Shown: piece by piece, positions 16,984-26,603 of the stretch
Position numbering within the stretch: position 1 is the stretch's first letter
How the letters are laid out: every line of letters begins with the position of its first letter
DNA from: Vibrio lentus
Lineage (GTDB): Bacteria > Pseudomonadota > Gammaproteobacteria > Enterobacterales > Vibrionaceae
DNA: 64,000 nt
Direction: 5' to 3'
NCBI RefSeq assembly: GCF_030409755.1
Contig: NZ_JAUFQE010000001.1
Span: forward strand, 1-64,000
The notes under the pieces: generated by a model
The model's database searches: none
Told to the model about the DNA's origin: nothing
Seen by the model: only the letters and a program-made list of their open reading frames with translations
Translations under genes and position numbers: made by a program

Positions 16984-17580
16984 TTAAGTCTCACAACTCT
17001 CTGAAATCCTCAGCGCATCTTCAATCTCAACACCAAGGTACTCAATCGTACTTTCTAACTTAGCATGACCAAGAAGTAATTGAATAGCCCTAAGATTCTT
17101 GGTTTTAGCGTAGATCAAAGAAGCTTTTGTTCGGCGCAGTGAATGTGTGCCGTATTGCGTTTTATCTAGCCCGATATCAGTAACCCATCGGTTAACCATG
17201 GTGGTGTAGTAATGGTACGAGATGGGTTGTCCTTCACGGCGTGGACTTGGAAACAGGTAGTCTGTTGGTGACAATGAATTTTGAATGATCCACTGCGACA
17301 ATGTTTGTTGAGTCTTGGGTGTTATCTCGAAGTGTACTTCCTGCTGGGTCTTCTGCTGTTTGACGATTGTTCTCGACATCACACAACCACTACGACTGAC
17401 ATCTTGGACTTTCAAGTTACGTAAATTACAGGATCTCAACTTGCAGTCGATGGCTAGGTTGAACAGTGCCAACTCAAACAAGCGTTCCTCCAATTCAAGT
17501 CGAATACGGATGCGCCAAATGTCCTCTAGTTTGAAGGCTTTCTTCTGACCTACACGCTTTCCTTTATTCCAAGCTTCCAT
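16984..17580 (-). CDS. Small tyrosine recombinase
   Basis: A 198-aa catalytic-domain-only recombinase. It has CKLRSCNLRNLKVQD (Arg49), a conserved ITPKTQQTL strand, YGTHSLRRTKASLIY (His and Arg) and LLGHAKLESTIEYLG with the nucleophile Tyr. It lacks an arm-binding domain. Short integrases of this kind are common beside mobile and restriction loci. It is transcribed away from the hsd operon, 110 bp from the hsdM start, and may mark the left edge of the restriction cassette. Confidence 0.9.
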   Translation of the reverse strand: MEAWNKGKRVGQKKAFKLEDIWRIRIRLELEERLFELALFNLAIDCKLRSCNLRNLKVQDVSRSGCVMSRTIVKQQKTQQEVHFEITPKTQQTLSQWIIQNSLSPTDYLFPSPRREGQPISYHYYTTMVNRWVTDIGLDKTQYGTHSLRRTKASLIYAKTKNLRAIQLLLGHAKLESTIEYLGVEIEDALRISESCET

Positions 17581-17690
17581 AATGTGCTCCTTACTTCCTA
17601 AAAATGCTCTTTAAGTAAGGCAGAAATCAAAGACAATGCTGCATCCAGTGGTATGATTGACGGAATATTTCTATAACAAGAAAACTTCTA

Positions 17691-19397
17691 ATGAATCAAA
17701 CAGAACAACAGTATTTGAAAGAGCTTGAAGGCAAGCTTTGGAACGCCGCAGACAAGCTACGCTCAACGCTAGACGCCGCGCAGTACAAACACGCAGTGCT
17801 AGGTCTAATCTTCGTTAAATACGTCTCTGATGCGTTTAAGCTGCGTCAGGATGAGATTAAAGCTGACATTGCTAACCCTGAGCACGAATACTACTTAGAT
17901 CCTGCTGATTATTCTGAAGAAGAACTAGCAGAAGAGATTGCGATTGAACTGGAACAGCGCGACTTCTACACAGAGAAAAACGTGTTCTGGCTACCTACTG
18001 AATCTCGTTGGCAGTTCCTGCAAGATAACGGCCCATTGGTTATTGGCGGCGCTGAGCTAGATATCAATGGTAAACCTAAAAAAATCACTTCTGTTGGCCA
18101 TTTAATTGATAACGCACTTGAAGGTATCGAACGCGATAACCCGAAACTGAAAGGCGTACTTAACAAGTCATACTCTTCATTGAAGATTGACCAAGCTAAG
18201 CTGAATGAGCTTATCAACCTGATTGCGACAATCCCGTTTGTTCATGCTGACCTAAACAGTAAAGACATCTTAGGTCATGTATACGAATACATGCTTGGTC
18301 AGTTCGCACTGGCGGAAGGTAAAAAAGGCGGTCAGTTTTACACGCCAGCATCAATCGTAACGCTTATCGTTGAGATGATTGAACCTTTTGAAGGTCGTGT
18401 ATATGACCCAGCAATGGGTTCTGGCGGTTTCTTTGTCCAATCAGAGAAGTTCATTGAGCGCCATGCGAATGAGAAGAAGGTTGATGCTCTAACCCAGAAA
18501 CAGAAGATCTCTATCTACGGTCAGGAATATAACCATACAACGTGGCAGTTAGCGGCGATGAACATGGCGATCCGTGGTCTTGATTACGACTTCGGTAAAG
18601 AGCCTGCCAGTACCTACACTAACGTACAGCACCCTGACCTTCGTGCTGACTTCATCATGGCTAACCCTCCATTCAACATGAAAGAATGGAACACTGGTGT
18701 TGATGATAACGATCCTCGCTTCAAATACGGCCAACCGCCATCAGGTAACGCTAACTTCGCATGGATGCAGCATATGCTTCATCACCTAGCACCTGAAGGC
18801 TCTCAGGCGCTTCTGTTGGCAAATGGCTCGATGAGTTCAACGACCAACAACGAAGGCACTATTCGTCAGGCATTAATCGAGAATGATTTGATTGAATGTA
18901 TGGTGGCGCTTCCCGGTCAACTGTTTACAAACACACAGATCCCCGCGTGTATTTGGTTCTTAACTAAGAACAAGAGCCCTCGTGTTGATAAAGCGGGTCG
19001 TAAACTACGTGGTCGTAAAGGTGAGGTGCTGTTTATCGATGCGCGTAACCTTGGCTTCATGAAAGACCGCGTTTTACGCGACTTTAGCTTTGATGACATT
19101 AAGAAAGTAGCTGACCTATTTCATGCATGGAAAACAGGTGAAGAAATCCATGGGGTCGCTTATGAAGATCAGGCAGGTTTCTGTAAATCAGCAACACTGG
19201 AAGATATCACTAAGCATGACTTCATACTGACTCCGGGTCGTTATGTTGGTGCTGCTGCTGAAGAAGAAGACGATGGTGTTCCATTTGGTGAAAAGATGGC
19301 AACGCTGACTTCAAAGTTGGCAGCGCAGTTTGCAGAGTCGGCAGCGTTAGAGGCTGAGATAAAGAATAATCTAGCGGGGTTGGGTTATGACTTCTAA
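17691..19397 (+). CDS. hsdM: Type I restriction-modification methyltransferase subunit
   Basis: A 568-aa HsdM. The N-terminal helical HsdM_N domain (LWNAADKLRSTLDAAQYKHAVLGLIFVKYVSDAF) is followed by the N6-adenine methylase domain with the AdoMet-binding motif I YDPAMGSGGFF (residues 238-248) and catalytic motif IV NPPF (325-328). It modifies the host DNA as M2S1 together with HsdS and forms the restriction complex with HsdR. The stop overlaps the start of hsdS by 11 bp, so translation is coupled. The full length and motifs suggest an active enzyme. Confidence 0.97.
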   Translation: MNQTEQQYLKELEGKLWNAADKLRSTLDAAQYKHAVLGLIFVKYVSDAFKLRQDEIKADIANPEHEYYLDPADYSEEELAEEIAIELEQRDFYTEKNVFWLPTESRWQFLQDNGPLVIGGAELDINGKPKKITSVGHLIDNALEGIERDNPKLKGVLNKSYSSLKIDQAKLNELINLIATIPFVHADLNSKDILGHVYEYMLGQFALAEGKKGGQFYTPASIVTLIVEMIEPFEGRVYDPAMGSGGFFVQSEKFIERHANEKKVDALTQKQKISIYGQEYNHTTWQLAAMNMAIRGLDYDFGKEPASTYTNVQHPDLRADFIMANPPFNMKEWNTGVDDNDPRFKYGQPPSGNANFAWMQHMLHHLAPEGSQALLLANGSMSSTTNNEGTIRQALIENDLIECMVALPGQLFTNTQIPACIWFLTKNKSPRVDKAGRKLRGRKGEVLFIDARNLGFMKDRVLRDFSFDDIKKVADLFHAWKTGEEIHGVAYEDQAGFCKSATLEDITKHDFILTPGRYVGAAAEEEDDGVPFGEKMATLTSKLAAQFAESAALEAEIKNNLAGLGYDF

Positions 19398-20619
19398 TTG
19401 GGAGACTGTCCAGCTTAAGGATATTGTGCAGTTTAAAACAGGTAAGCTAGATTCGAATGCAGCAGAAGATGGTGGGCAATATCCTTTCTTTACATGCTCG
19501 CCAACAACGTTAGAAATAAACACTCATGCATTTGATACAGAAGCAGTTTTACTAGCTGGTAATAATGCAAATGGCGTATTTGCGGTTAAGTATTACAAAG
19601 GAAAGTTCAATGCTTATCAGCGAACGTATGTCATTACTCCTTTGGATGAGTCTGTAGTATGTGTTAAATGGCTTTATTTCAGAATTAAGCATGTAACCTC
19701 TGAATTACAAAAAATGTCTGTCGGAACAGCTACAAAATTCTTAACAAAGAAAATTTTGGATGCATATGAGATTGAGCTTCCTCCTATAGAAGTTCAAGAA
19801 CAACAGGCTCAGATTTTATGGGGATTACAGGATAAACTCGATTTAAGCAATCAAACCAACCAAACCTTAGAACAAATGGCACAAGCCATCTTCAAATCAT
19901 GGTTTGTCGATTTTGATCCTGTCAAAGCTAAGATGAATGGCGAGCAACCAGTGGGTATGGACGCAGTCACTGCCTCGCTATTCCCAGAAAAACTCGTTGA
20001 GTCTGAGTTGGGTTTGATTCCTGAAGGTTGGGAGGTTGGTGCTCTATCTGACTTGATGGACTTCAATCCAAAGAGAATTCTTAAAAAAGGCACAATTGCA
20101 CCTTATTTGGATATGAAAAATATGCCAACTTCTGGTCATCTTGCGTTAGATATTTATGACCGTGAAATGGGAAGCGGAACAAAATTCATGAACGGTGACT
20201 CACTGTTGGCACGTATCACTCCATGTTTAGAAAATGGTAAAAGTGCATATGTTGATTTCCTTGAAGATGAACAAGTTGGCTGGGGTTCTACTGAATATAT
20301 CGTGATGAGATCGAAGTTAGATAGCTATAAGTATTTCAGTTATTACATGGTTCGATTTGAACCTTTTAGAAAGTTTGCTATTCAAAGTATGACTGGTACA
20401 AGTGGGCGTCAAAGAGCACAAGCCAAAACAGTCGAAACAATGCCGTTTGCTCTCCCTCCGATTTCAATCTTGGAAAAGTTTGATGAGTTTGTTGCTCCAA
20501 ATATGCAGATGATTAAGAGCCACGGTAGTGAGAATCGAACTCTTGCTGCCTTGCGCGATACGCTACTTCCTAAATTGCTTTCCGGCGAAATTGACTTAGA
20601 CAAAGTGTTAGACGTTTAA
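19387..20619 (+). CDS. hsdS: Type I restriction-modification specificity subunit
   Basis: A 410-aa HsdS with two target-recognition domains separated by the conserved central helix (QTLEQMAQAIFKSWFVDFDPVKAKMNGE, about residues 159-186) and a second conserved helical end (LRDTLLPKLLSGEIDL). It decides the DNA site methylated or cut by the complex. The TRDs begin WETVQLKDIVQFKTGK and GWEVGALSDLMDFNPKR. The DNA target cannot be read from sequence. No inverted repeats or second specificity cassette for phase variation were noticed. Confidence 0.96.
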   Translation: MTSNWETVQLKDIVQFKTGKLDSNAAEDGGQYPFFTCSPTTLEINTHAFDTEAVLLAGNNANGVFAVKYYKGKFNAYQRTYVITPLDESVVCVKWLYFRIKHVTSELQKMSVGTATKFLTKKILDAYEIELPPIEVQEQQAQILWGLQDKLDLSNQTNQTLEQMAQAIFKSWFVDFDPVKAKMNGEQPVGMDAVTASLFPEKLVESELGLIPEGWEVGALSDLMDFNPKRILKKGTIAPYLDMKNMPTSGHLALDIYDREMGSGTKFMNGDSLLARITPCLENGKSAYVDFLEDEQVGWGSTEYIVMRSKLDSYKYFSYYMVRFEPFRKFAIQSMTGTSGRQRAQAKTVETMPFALPPISILEKFDEFVAPNMQMIKSHGSENRTLAALRDTLLPKLLSGEIDLDKVLDV

Positions 20620-20636
20620 AATAAGGACAATAAGAC

Positions 20637-21785
20637 GTGTTTAAAATTGATAAGGAATCCAACCGAATTTCAAGAATAGAAACTAAACGTTTTAGTGATC
20701 TTGGTTTTCGAGAACGTGATCACCTGCAAGAATGGCTAGCGAACCAACCAGACGCCTTAGGCGAAGAGCTACTTATCATTCAAAAAGAATTCGATGGGTT
20801 TGATGATACGAGAGAGCGTCTTGATCTATTAGCTATGGATAAAGACGGGAACCTTATCATTATAGAAAACAAGCTTGATGATACTGGTCGTGATGTTATG
20901 TGGCAGGCTCTTAAATATGCGTCTTATTGTTCTAATCTAACCAAGTCACAAATTGTCGATATTTATCAGGGCTATCTAATTAAGTATTGCGGTGGTGGTG
21001 ATGCAAAATCTCAATTATGTGAATTTCTAGATGCTCCTGATTTGAGTGAAGTCGTTCTTAACTCTGGTATGAATCAACGCTTGATGTTAGTTGCAGCCAA
21101 CTTTAGAAAGGAAGTGACAAGTACGGCATTGTGGTTATTGAATCACGGCATTCAAATTCAATGCTTTAAAGTGACGCCTTATTCAATGGCTGAAGATCTT
21201 TTTCTTAACGTTGAGCAGATCATTCCGACTCCTGAAGCTAAGGAATTGATGATTGGAATGAATGCCAAAGAAGCTGAAGAAAAGAACACAGAAGCAGAAC
21301 TTAAGAATCGACACCGAATCCGAATGGCCTTTTGGGAGAGAGCATTAGAATCCATGAAGAGTAGCCAATGCGATTTGTTCAACAATATCAATCCAAGCAA
21401 AGATCACTGGCTAAGTGCTGGCTCTGGTGTTCGTTCTTGTCCGTTTACTTTGATCTTTGGTGTTAGAGAGGTTCGAGTTCAACTTGAAATGACTCGTACT
21501 GGAGGTTTAGAAAACAAGTTCTTGTTTGACCAGTTACTAGAACAGATCAGTTCAATCGAATCCTCTTTTGGTCAACCTTTGGAGTGGTTGCGGTTAGATG
21601 ATAAAAAAGCATCTAGAGTTCAGCTACGAAAAGAGTTTGATGGGTACGATCGAGAACAATGGCAAGAGATGATTGACTGGTTAGTCGAGCACATGATCTT
21701 ACTCGAAAAAGCGTTTAAATCTCCACTTCAAGTGGCAAGTGATAAATTAAAAAATACTACTTTTGAGGGTGGAGCCGAGGCATGA
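20637..21785 (+). CDS. DUF4268-type protein with PD-(D/E)XK nuclease signature
   Basis: A 382-aa protein with a GTG start that lies within the hsd operon. The N-terminal 100 residues carry a nuclease-like pattern: Glu43/Glu44, RLDLLAMDKDGNLIIIENKL (Asp63, Glu77, Lys79), then RDVMWQALKYASY. This fits the endonuclease core seen in NucS-like and HsdR-type enzymes. The C-terminal part, after a charged helix (KEAEEKNTEAELKNRH), matches the general form of DUF4268. Its gene lies 17 bp after hsdS and overlaps hsdR by 4 bp (ATGA), so it is probably made with the complex. The role is unknown; it may be an accessory nuclease or modulator. Confidence 0.8.
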   Translation: MFKIDKESNRISRIETKRFSDLGFRERDHLQEWLANQPDALGEELLIIQKEFDGFDDTRERLDLLAMDKDGNLIIIENKLDDTGRDVMWQALKYASYCSNLTKSQIVDIYQGYLIKYCGGGDAKSQLCEFLDAPDLSEVVLNSGMNQRLMLVAANFRKEVTSTALWLLNHGIQIQCFKVTPYSMAEDLFLNVEQIIPTPEAKELMIGMNAKEAEEKNTEAELKNRHRIRMAFWERALESMKSSQCDLFNNINPSKDHWLSAGSGVRSCPFTLIFGVREVRVQLEMTRTGGLENKFLFDQLLEQISSIESSFGQPLEWLRLDDKKASRVQLRKEFDGYDREQWQEMIDWLVEHMILLEKAFKSPLQVASDKLKNTTFEGGAEA

Positions 21786-24700
21786 TCACTGAAGACCAGT
21801 TAGAACAAGAATGTATTAGATGGTTCACCGACCAAGGTTACCTGTATAAAAATGGCTATGACATCGCACCTGATGGAGATTCTCCAGAGCGTGATGATTA
21901 CCATCAAGTTGTTTTAAAACAAAGGCTATTAAATCAGTTAACAATAATCAACCCAGAGCTGCCGATAGAGGCTCTGAACGATGTTGTTAACACGGTTTCT
22001 TCACCTGATACGCCAATTCTTATTAAAAATAACCGCGCCTTCCATAAGTTTGTGATTGAAGGGGTGCCTGTTGAATACACGGCTGTTGAAGACGGTGAAT
22101 CGAAAACGAAGCATGCTCATGCTCAGTTAATGGATTTCACGACGCCTGATAACAATGAGTTCCTTATCGTGAATCAGTTTACGATTACAGGTACCAAAGG
22201 AAACCGCCGCCCTGATGTTGTGGTGTTTATTAACGGCTTACCAATCTCTGTTATCGAGTTAAAAAATCCAGCCGATGAGCATGCCGATATTTGGAATGCT
22301 TTCAATCAGCTTCAGACCTACAAAGATGAAATTTCAGATCTGTTTGTTTTCAATGAAGCTTTGATTGTCAGCGATGGCTGGACTGCGCGTGTTGGGTCTT
22401 TAACTGCTAATAAAGAGCGATTCTTACCTTGGAAAACCGTTACCACAGAGGACGACAGACCGTTATTAGAGTTTCAATTAGAAACCATGGTTCGTGGCTT
22501 CTTCAAGCAAGATCTATTGCTCGATTACATCCGCTACTTTGTGTTGTTTGAAACTGACAATGACAAAATTATCAAGAAGATTGCAGGCTATCACCAGTTC
22601 CACGCGGTGAGAGCGGCTGTTGAGGCGACGGTTCGTGCCGCAAATACCTCTGGTAACTTCCTTGAGAGCACTATCCCTGCACTAGAAAAGATTAAGCAAG
22701 GCAGTGGTAAGGCTGGGGTTGTTTGGCATACTCAAGGTAGTGGCAAAAGCATCTCTATGGTTTGCTACGCGAGTAAACTGTTACAGCAAGCCTCAATGAA
22801 TAACCCAACGATCGTGGTGGTGACGGATAGAAATGATCTAGATGGTCAGCTTTACAACACCTTCGGGATGGCACAAGAGACGTTAAAGCAAATACCTCAG
22901 CAAGCGGATGATCGTGATGCGTTACGTGAACTGCTTTTAACTCGCCAATCTGGCGGCATTATCTTCACGACGATTCAAAAGTTTGCTTTATTAGATGAAG
23001 AGACAGAGCACCCTCGACTATCTGAACGAAGTAATATCGTTGTCGTTTCTGATGAGGCGCACCGAAGCCAGTATGGCAATAAATCTAAAATGGTTGAGGT
23101 GAAGGACAAGGATGGCACGGTAACGGGTCACAAGTACGTTTATGGTTATTCTAAGTATATGCGTGACGCTTTACCTAATGCTTCGTTTATCGGCTTTACA
23201 GGCACACCAATCGCGATGGATGATAAAGACACGCGTGGTGTATTTGGCGAATATGTCTCTATCTATGATATTCAAGATGCCGTCGATGATGGTGCCACGG
23301 TTCCTATCTATTACGAATCTCGCCTTGCTAAACTTGATATCAATCAAGATGAAATAGAGCAACTTAACGATAAAGTCGATGATGAAATCGGTGAAGATGA
23401 AGAAACGGCAGATCGTGAAAAAGTTAAATCAGAATGGGCGACGTTAGAAAAACTTGTAGGCGCAGAGCCTCGTATTGAACAAGTCGCAAAAGATCTCGTT
23501 GAACATTTCACCACTCGAACGTCGACCTTTCCCGGTAAGGCGATGATTGTTTCGATGAGTCGAGAAATCTGTGTCGATCTCTATAATACTATTGTGGCAA
23601 TTAAACCAGAATGGCATCACCCAGATACAGATAAAGGTGCAATCAAGATTGTGATGACTGGCTCTGCATCCGATAAAGAAAAGATGCAGCCTCACATCCA
23701 CGATAAGAAAACCAAAAAACTATTCGAGAAGCGTTACAAAGATACTGACGATGAGCTTCAACTCGTTATCGTTCGAGACATGTGGTTAACAGGATTCGAT
23801 GCGCCTTGTTGTCATACCATGTATATCGATAAGCCAATGAAAGGGCATAACCTGATGCAGGCTATTGCTCGTGTTAACCGAGTATTCAAAGATAAGCCCG
23901 GTGGTTTGGTTGTCGATTATATTGGTATCGCAAATGAGCTTAAAAATGCATTGAAAACCTATACCAACAGCCAAGGAAAAGGACAACCCACCGTCGATAC
24001 GGCAGAAGCGTTTTCAGTATTGATGGAGAAAGTTGATATCATCAGGGGGATGTTCGCAACACCCGTTGATACAAAGGTCTTCAATTACCGTCCAGACTTT
24101 GAAACGGATGCATTGCGCTTGTTACCGGGAGCAGTAAACCATTTGTCAGGACTGTCTCATACTGATGCTAATGGCAAACAAGTAAGAGATGGTAAGAGAC
24201 GTTTTCTTGATGTAATGGCAGCGTTAACTAAGGCATATTCTCTATGTAATACCATGGATGAAACTCACGGTTATAAGAACGAAATTGCTTTTTATTCTGC
24301 GATTAAGACAGCTTTCATTAAACATTCAACGGTAGACAAAAAACGCACCGATGAAGAACGCAATACAGCGTTAAAGCAAATTCTAAATAATGCAGTTATA
24401 GCTGATGGCGTTGATGATATTTTCTCTATGGTTGGGCTGGATAAGCCAAACCTTGGGCTTCTGTCTGAGGAGTTCTTAGAAGATGTAAAGAACATGAAAG
24501 AGAAGAACCTCGCGGTAGAGCTGTTAGAAAAATTGCTTCGTGATGAGGTTAAATCTCGCATGAAGAATGATGTCGTACAGGAGAAGAAATACTCTGAACG
24601 TATTATGTCGACGCTGCAAAAGTACCATAACCGTAGTATTGAAACGGCTCAGGTCATTGAAGAGCTGATTCAATGGGCCAAAGAGATGCAAGAAGATGGA

Positions 24701-25009
24701 GAGTTACTAGATAAGCTCAACCTTTCTGTCGACGAAATTGCCTTCTATCGCGCATTGGTCGACAACGAATCTTCGGTCAGAGAGCTTGGTGATGACAACT
24801 TACGTGAACTTGCTATTGAGTTAACTCACCAACTGCGTAAATCAGCCACTGTTGATTGGCAAAAGAGGGATAGTGTTCGTGCTCGTATGCGCAACCTCGT
24901 TCGTCGATTACTTCGCCGTTGGAAGTACCCACCTGATGCGGCTGAAGAAGCGATTAAGCTTGTGTTGGAGCAGGCTGAAGTATTGGCTGATGGGTGGTAT
25001 GTTGCTTAA
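21782..25009 (+). CDS. hsdR: Type I restriction enzyme motor/endonuclease subunit
   Basis: A 1075-aa HsdR. The N-terminal nuclease has RRPDVVVFINGLPISVIELKN (Asp145, Glu159, Lys161). The SF2 translocase contains VWHTQGSGKSISM (Walker A), VVVVTDRNDLDGQL, VVSDEAHRSQYG (DEAH box), FIGFTGTPI and VRDMWLTGFDAP with MQAIARVNRVF (motif VI). A C-terminal helical region binds the M2S1 core. With HsdM and HsdS it moves and cuts unmodified DNA. No frameshift is seen. A clear terminator follows 9 bp after the stop. Confidence 0.97.
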   Translation: MITEDQLEQECIRWFTDQGYLYKNGYDIAPDGDSPERDDYHQVVLKQRLLNQLTIINPELPIEALNDVVNTVSSPDTPILIKNNRAFHKFVIEGVPVEYTAVEDGESKTKHAHAQLMDFTTPDNNEFLIVNQFTITGTKGNRRPDVVVFINGLPISVIELKNPADEHADIWNAFNQLQTYKDEISDLFVFNEALIVSDGWTARVGSLTANKERFLPWKTVTTEDDRPLLEFQLETMVRGFFKQDLLLDYIRYFVLFETDNDKIIKKIAGYHQFHAVRAAVEATVRAANTSGNFLESTIPALEKIKQGSGKAGVVWHTQGSGKSISMVCYASKLLQQASMNNPTIVVVTDRNDLDGQLYNTFGMAQETLKQIPQQADDRDALRELLLTRQSGGIIFTTIQKFALLDEETEHPRLSERSNIVVVSDEAHRSQYGNKSKMVEVKDKDGTVTGHKYVYGYSKYMRDALPNASFIGFTGTPIAMDDKDTRGVFGEYVSIYDIQDAVDDGATVPIYYESRLAKLDINQDEIEQLNDKVDDEIGEDEETADREKVKSEWATLEKLVGAEPRIEQVAKDLVEHFTTRTSTFPGKAMIVSMSREICVDLYNTIVAIKPEWHHPDTDKGAIKIVMTGSASDKEKMQPHIHDKKTKKLFEKRYKDTDDELQLVIVRDMWLTGFDAPCCHTMYIDKPMKGHNLMQAIARVNRVFKDKPGGLVVDYIGIANELKNALKTYTNSQGKGQPTVDTAEAFSVLMEKVDIIRGMFATPVDTKVFNYRPDFETDALRLLPGAVNHLSGLSHTDANGKQVRDGKRRFLDVMAALTKAYSLCNTMDETHGYKNEIAFYSAIKTAFIKHSTVDKKRTDEERNTALKQILNNAVIADGVDDIFSMVGLDKPNLGLLSEEFLEDVKNMKEKNLAVELLEKLLRDEVKSRMKNDVVQEKKYSERIMSTLQKYHNRSIETAQVIEELIQWAKEMQEDGELLDKLNLSVDEIAFYRALVDNESSVRELGDDNLRELAIELTHQLRKSATVDWQKRDSVRARMRNLVRRLLRRWKYPPDAAEEAIKLVLEQAEVLADGWYVA

Positions 25010-25017
25010 ATAGAATA

Positions 25018-25045
25018 AAGGCAAGGTTTTAGAACCTTGCCTTTT
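25018..25045 (+). terminator. Terminator of the hsd operon
   Basis: A perfect 9-bp stem GGCAAGGTT/AACCTTGCC with a TTAG loop, followed by TTTT and preceded by AAA. A standard intrinsic terminator directly after hsdR. Confidence 0.88.
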
Positions 25046-25232
25046 ACGTATTTATTCATTACTGATTTTCACATGTAGTGTGGTATTGGCTGGGTCAGAA
25101 TACATAAAGTAATGAACTGAGGATTATGTAGGCTATCGACTCTAAATGATTTCTGTCCAATTTTTAGGTATTTTTGGGCTTTGCGTAATTCAGTTTAGAT
25201 ACAGAGTCGCCCCGTTTCGTGTGTTTCTTAGT

Positions 25233-25988
25233 CAATACGACAAGTTTCAGGCATACCTAACTTAGTAAGCTTTTCAACGCTTTTATCATCGCGTAAGTTT
25301 GCGCATTGTAATTTCTAAGCTCAATCGTCCCCCGAGCAACTGTTGAACTCGATACATCGCTGTTTAAGAGTGAACGTCTGTGTTATCCATACCGCTCTTT
25401 CCAATACTTATTTGAGCCATATAACTTCTAGCAACCCACTGCGAGATTTCGTGGATGACCGCGTTTCCAGAAGGCGGCCCCTTCTCTTGGAGGCTGCTCG
25501 CTTAATCTTAATTGCCTCGTGAGAGGCTCTAGTGTCCTAAGCGTCATCACAGACACCTCAAAGAGACTTCGGCGTGTTTTTTGATTTTCCATTTACCTTC
25601 GCCATAAACCTTAAGGCCAGTAGCATCAATGGCTAGGTGCTGTATCGCTCCTCTCGTTTTTGTCTTAAATGAAACTTCAACTTGTTTTGCTCTACGACTG
25701 ATATAAGTGTAAGGCGGACAACTTAACAGAACATGGCCTAGCCTAAATATCGAATTGCTAAATCCTTGTAGCACTCTCAGTAATATAGAAAATACGCGTT
25801 TCACCATGAGCGCTGTCGTGATAGCTAAATCACTGAATCGACGAGGCCAACCATACTTATTCCGTTTGCTTTGCGTCCAGCCACTTACCGCTTCTTCATC
25901 AATCAAAAAGGTCAGAGAACCACGGTTAATGAGTGATTGGTTGGTTGTATTGTTTCCAGTTGGCTGTTTTGTAAAAAGGCTTAGGCAT
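25233..25988 (-). pseudogene. Decayed IS5-family transposase
   Basis: The minus strand from 25988 reads MPKPFYKTANWKQYNQSL, then a continuous frame IDEEAVSGWTQSKRNKYGWPRRFSD to TRGAIQHLAIDATGLKVYGEGKWKIKKH, stopping at 25547. This is the N-terminal third of an IS5-type DDE transposase with the first catalytic Asp (AIDATG). Further on (25250-25330) the C-terminal LRNYNAQ and LGMPETC pieces appear with frameshifts. The middle of the gene with the other acidic residues is deleted. The remnant lies about 180 bp upstream of the darobactin-type cluster. The stretch 25046-25232 holds nothing else. Confidence 0.78.
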
Positions 25989-26169
25989 AAGGCTACGAGA
26001 GGGAGTGGATGTAGCTGATCAGCTCGTAGGTTCTGGATTCAGTTCCACTGAATTACGCAACATCAAAGCCAAATATAATTTATATTAATTTAATTTCATA
26101 CCAGTCCTACCGATGATACGTTACTCCTTGCTGGTATATGTTTTTGTAAAATGAATAAGGAACAAATTT

Positions 26170-26331
26170 ATGATTATCGTAGAAAAAGTATCAATTTCTG
26201 AGAAACTAGATGCGTTAATGAGTAGTTTTTCAGAAATGAACTTAGAACTTAGAAAATTTGATCAGGAGAAAGTAAACAGTATTAATATAGCCCCTCCTAT
26301 TACAGCTTGGAACTGGTCGAAATCATTCTAG
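26170..26331 (+). CDS. darA: Darobactin precursor peptide
   Basis: A 53-residue ORF with an AAGG site 9 bp upstream. The N-terminal leader (MIIVEKVSISEKLDALMSSF ...) is amphipathic and helical, with charged residues through position 34. The C-terminus reads APPITAWNWSKSF, where residues 47-53, WNWSKSF, are exactly the darobactin A heptapeptide. In darobactin a radical SAM enzyme makes a Trp1-Trp3 ether bond and a Trp3-Lys5 carbon-carbon bond, and the product blocks the outer membrane insertase BamA. The stop follows Phe53 directly, so only leader removal at Ala46-Trp47 is needed. The first known Photorhabdus precursor, as I recall it, carries a few residues after the core. The downstream order of genes supports the call. 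Confidence 0.95.
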   Translation: MIIVEKVSISEKLDALMSSFSEMNLELRKFDQEKVNSINIAPPITAWNWSKSF

Positions 26332-26336
26332 AATTC

Positions 26337-26375
26337 TTGGTATAGACTGTCAGATGGCTTGGCAGTCTATACCAA
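26337..26375 (+). promoter_or_regulatory. Strong hairpin between darA and darB
   Basis: Thirteen perfect base pairs (TTGGTATAGACTG with CAGTCTATACCAA), extendable to 16 with one G-U, close over a 7-nt loop. It begins 5 bp after the darA stop. No T-run follows, so it is not a classical terminator. A 3' hairpin can protect a short precursor mRNA and let it be made in excess over the downstream operon. The remainder of the 272-bp gap to darB is AT-rich and may contain a second promoter. Confidence 0.75.
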
Positions 26376-26603
26376 TGTGAAAATAAGATGGGAGATATTT
26401 ATTGTAATTGATTATTGTAAACATTATCTAAGCACACAGTTCTACCTTGCCTTATTGCTTTAGTTTAAAAATATACAATGTTTGGTGTCAATGGCAAGCT
26501 TATTAATACTTAGTTCGCTTTAGTAAGTCAGATAAAAAATTAAAAGATATCGAACTCTTTTCTTATGATTTTTTCAGTAAATTATTCCAAATAGGGAATT
26601 TAG

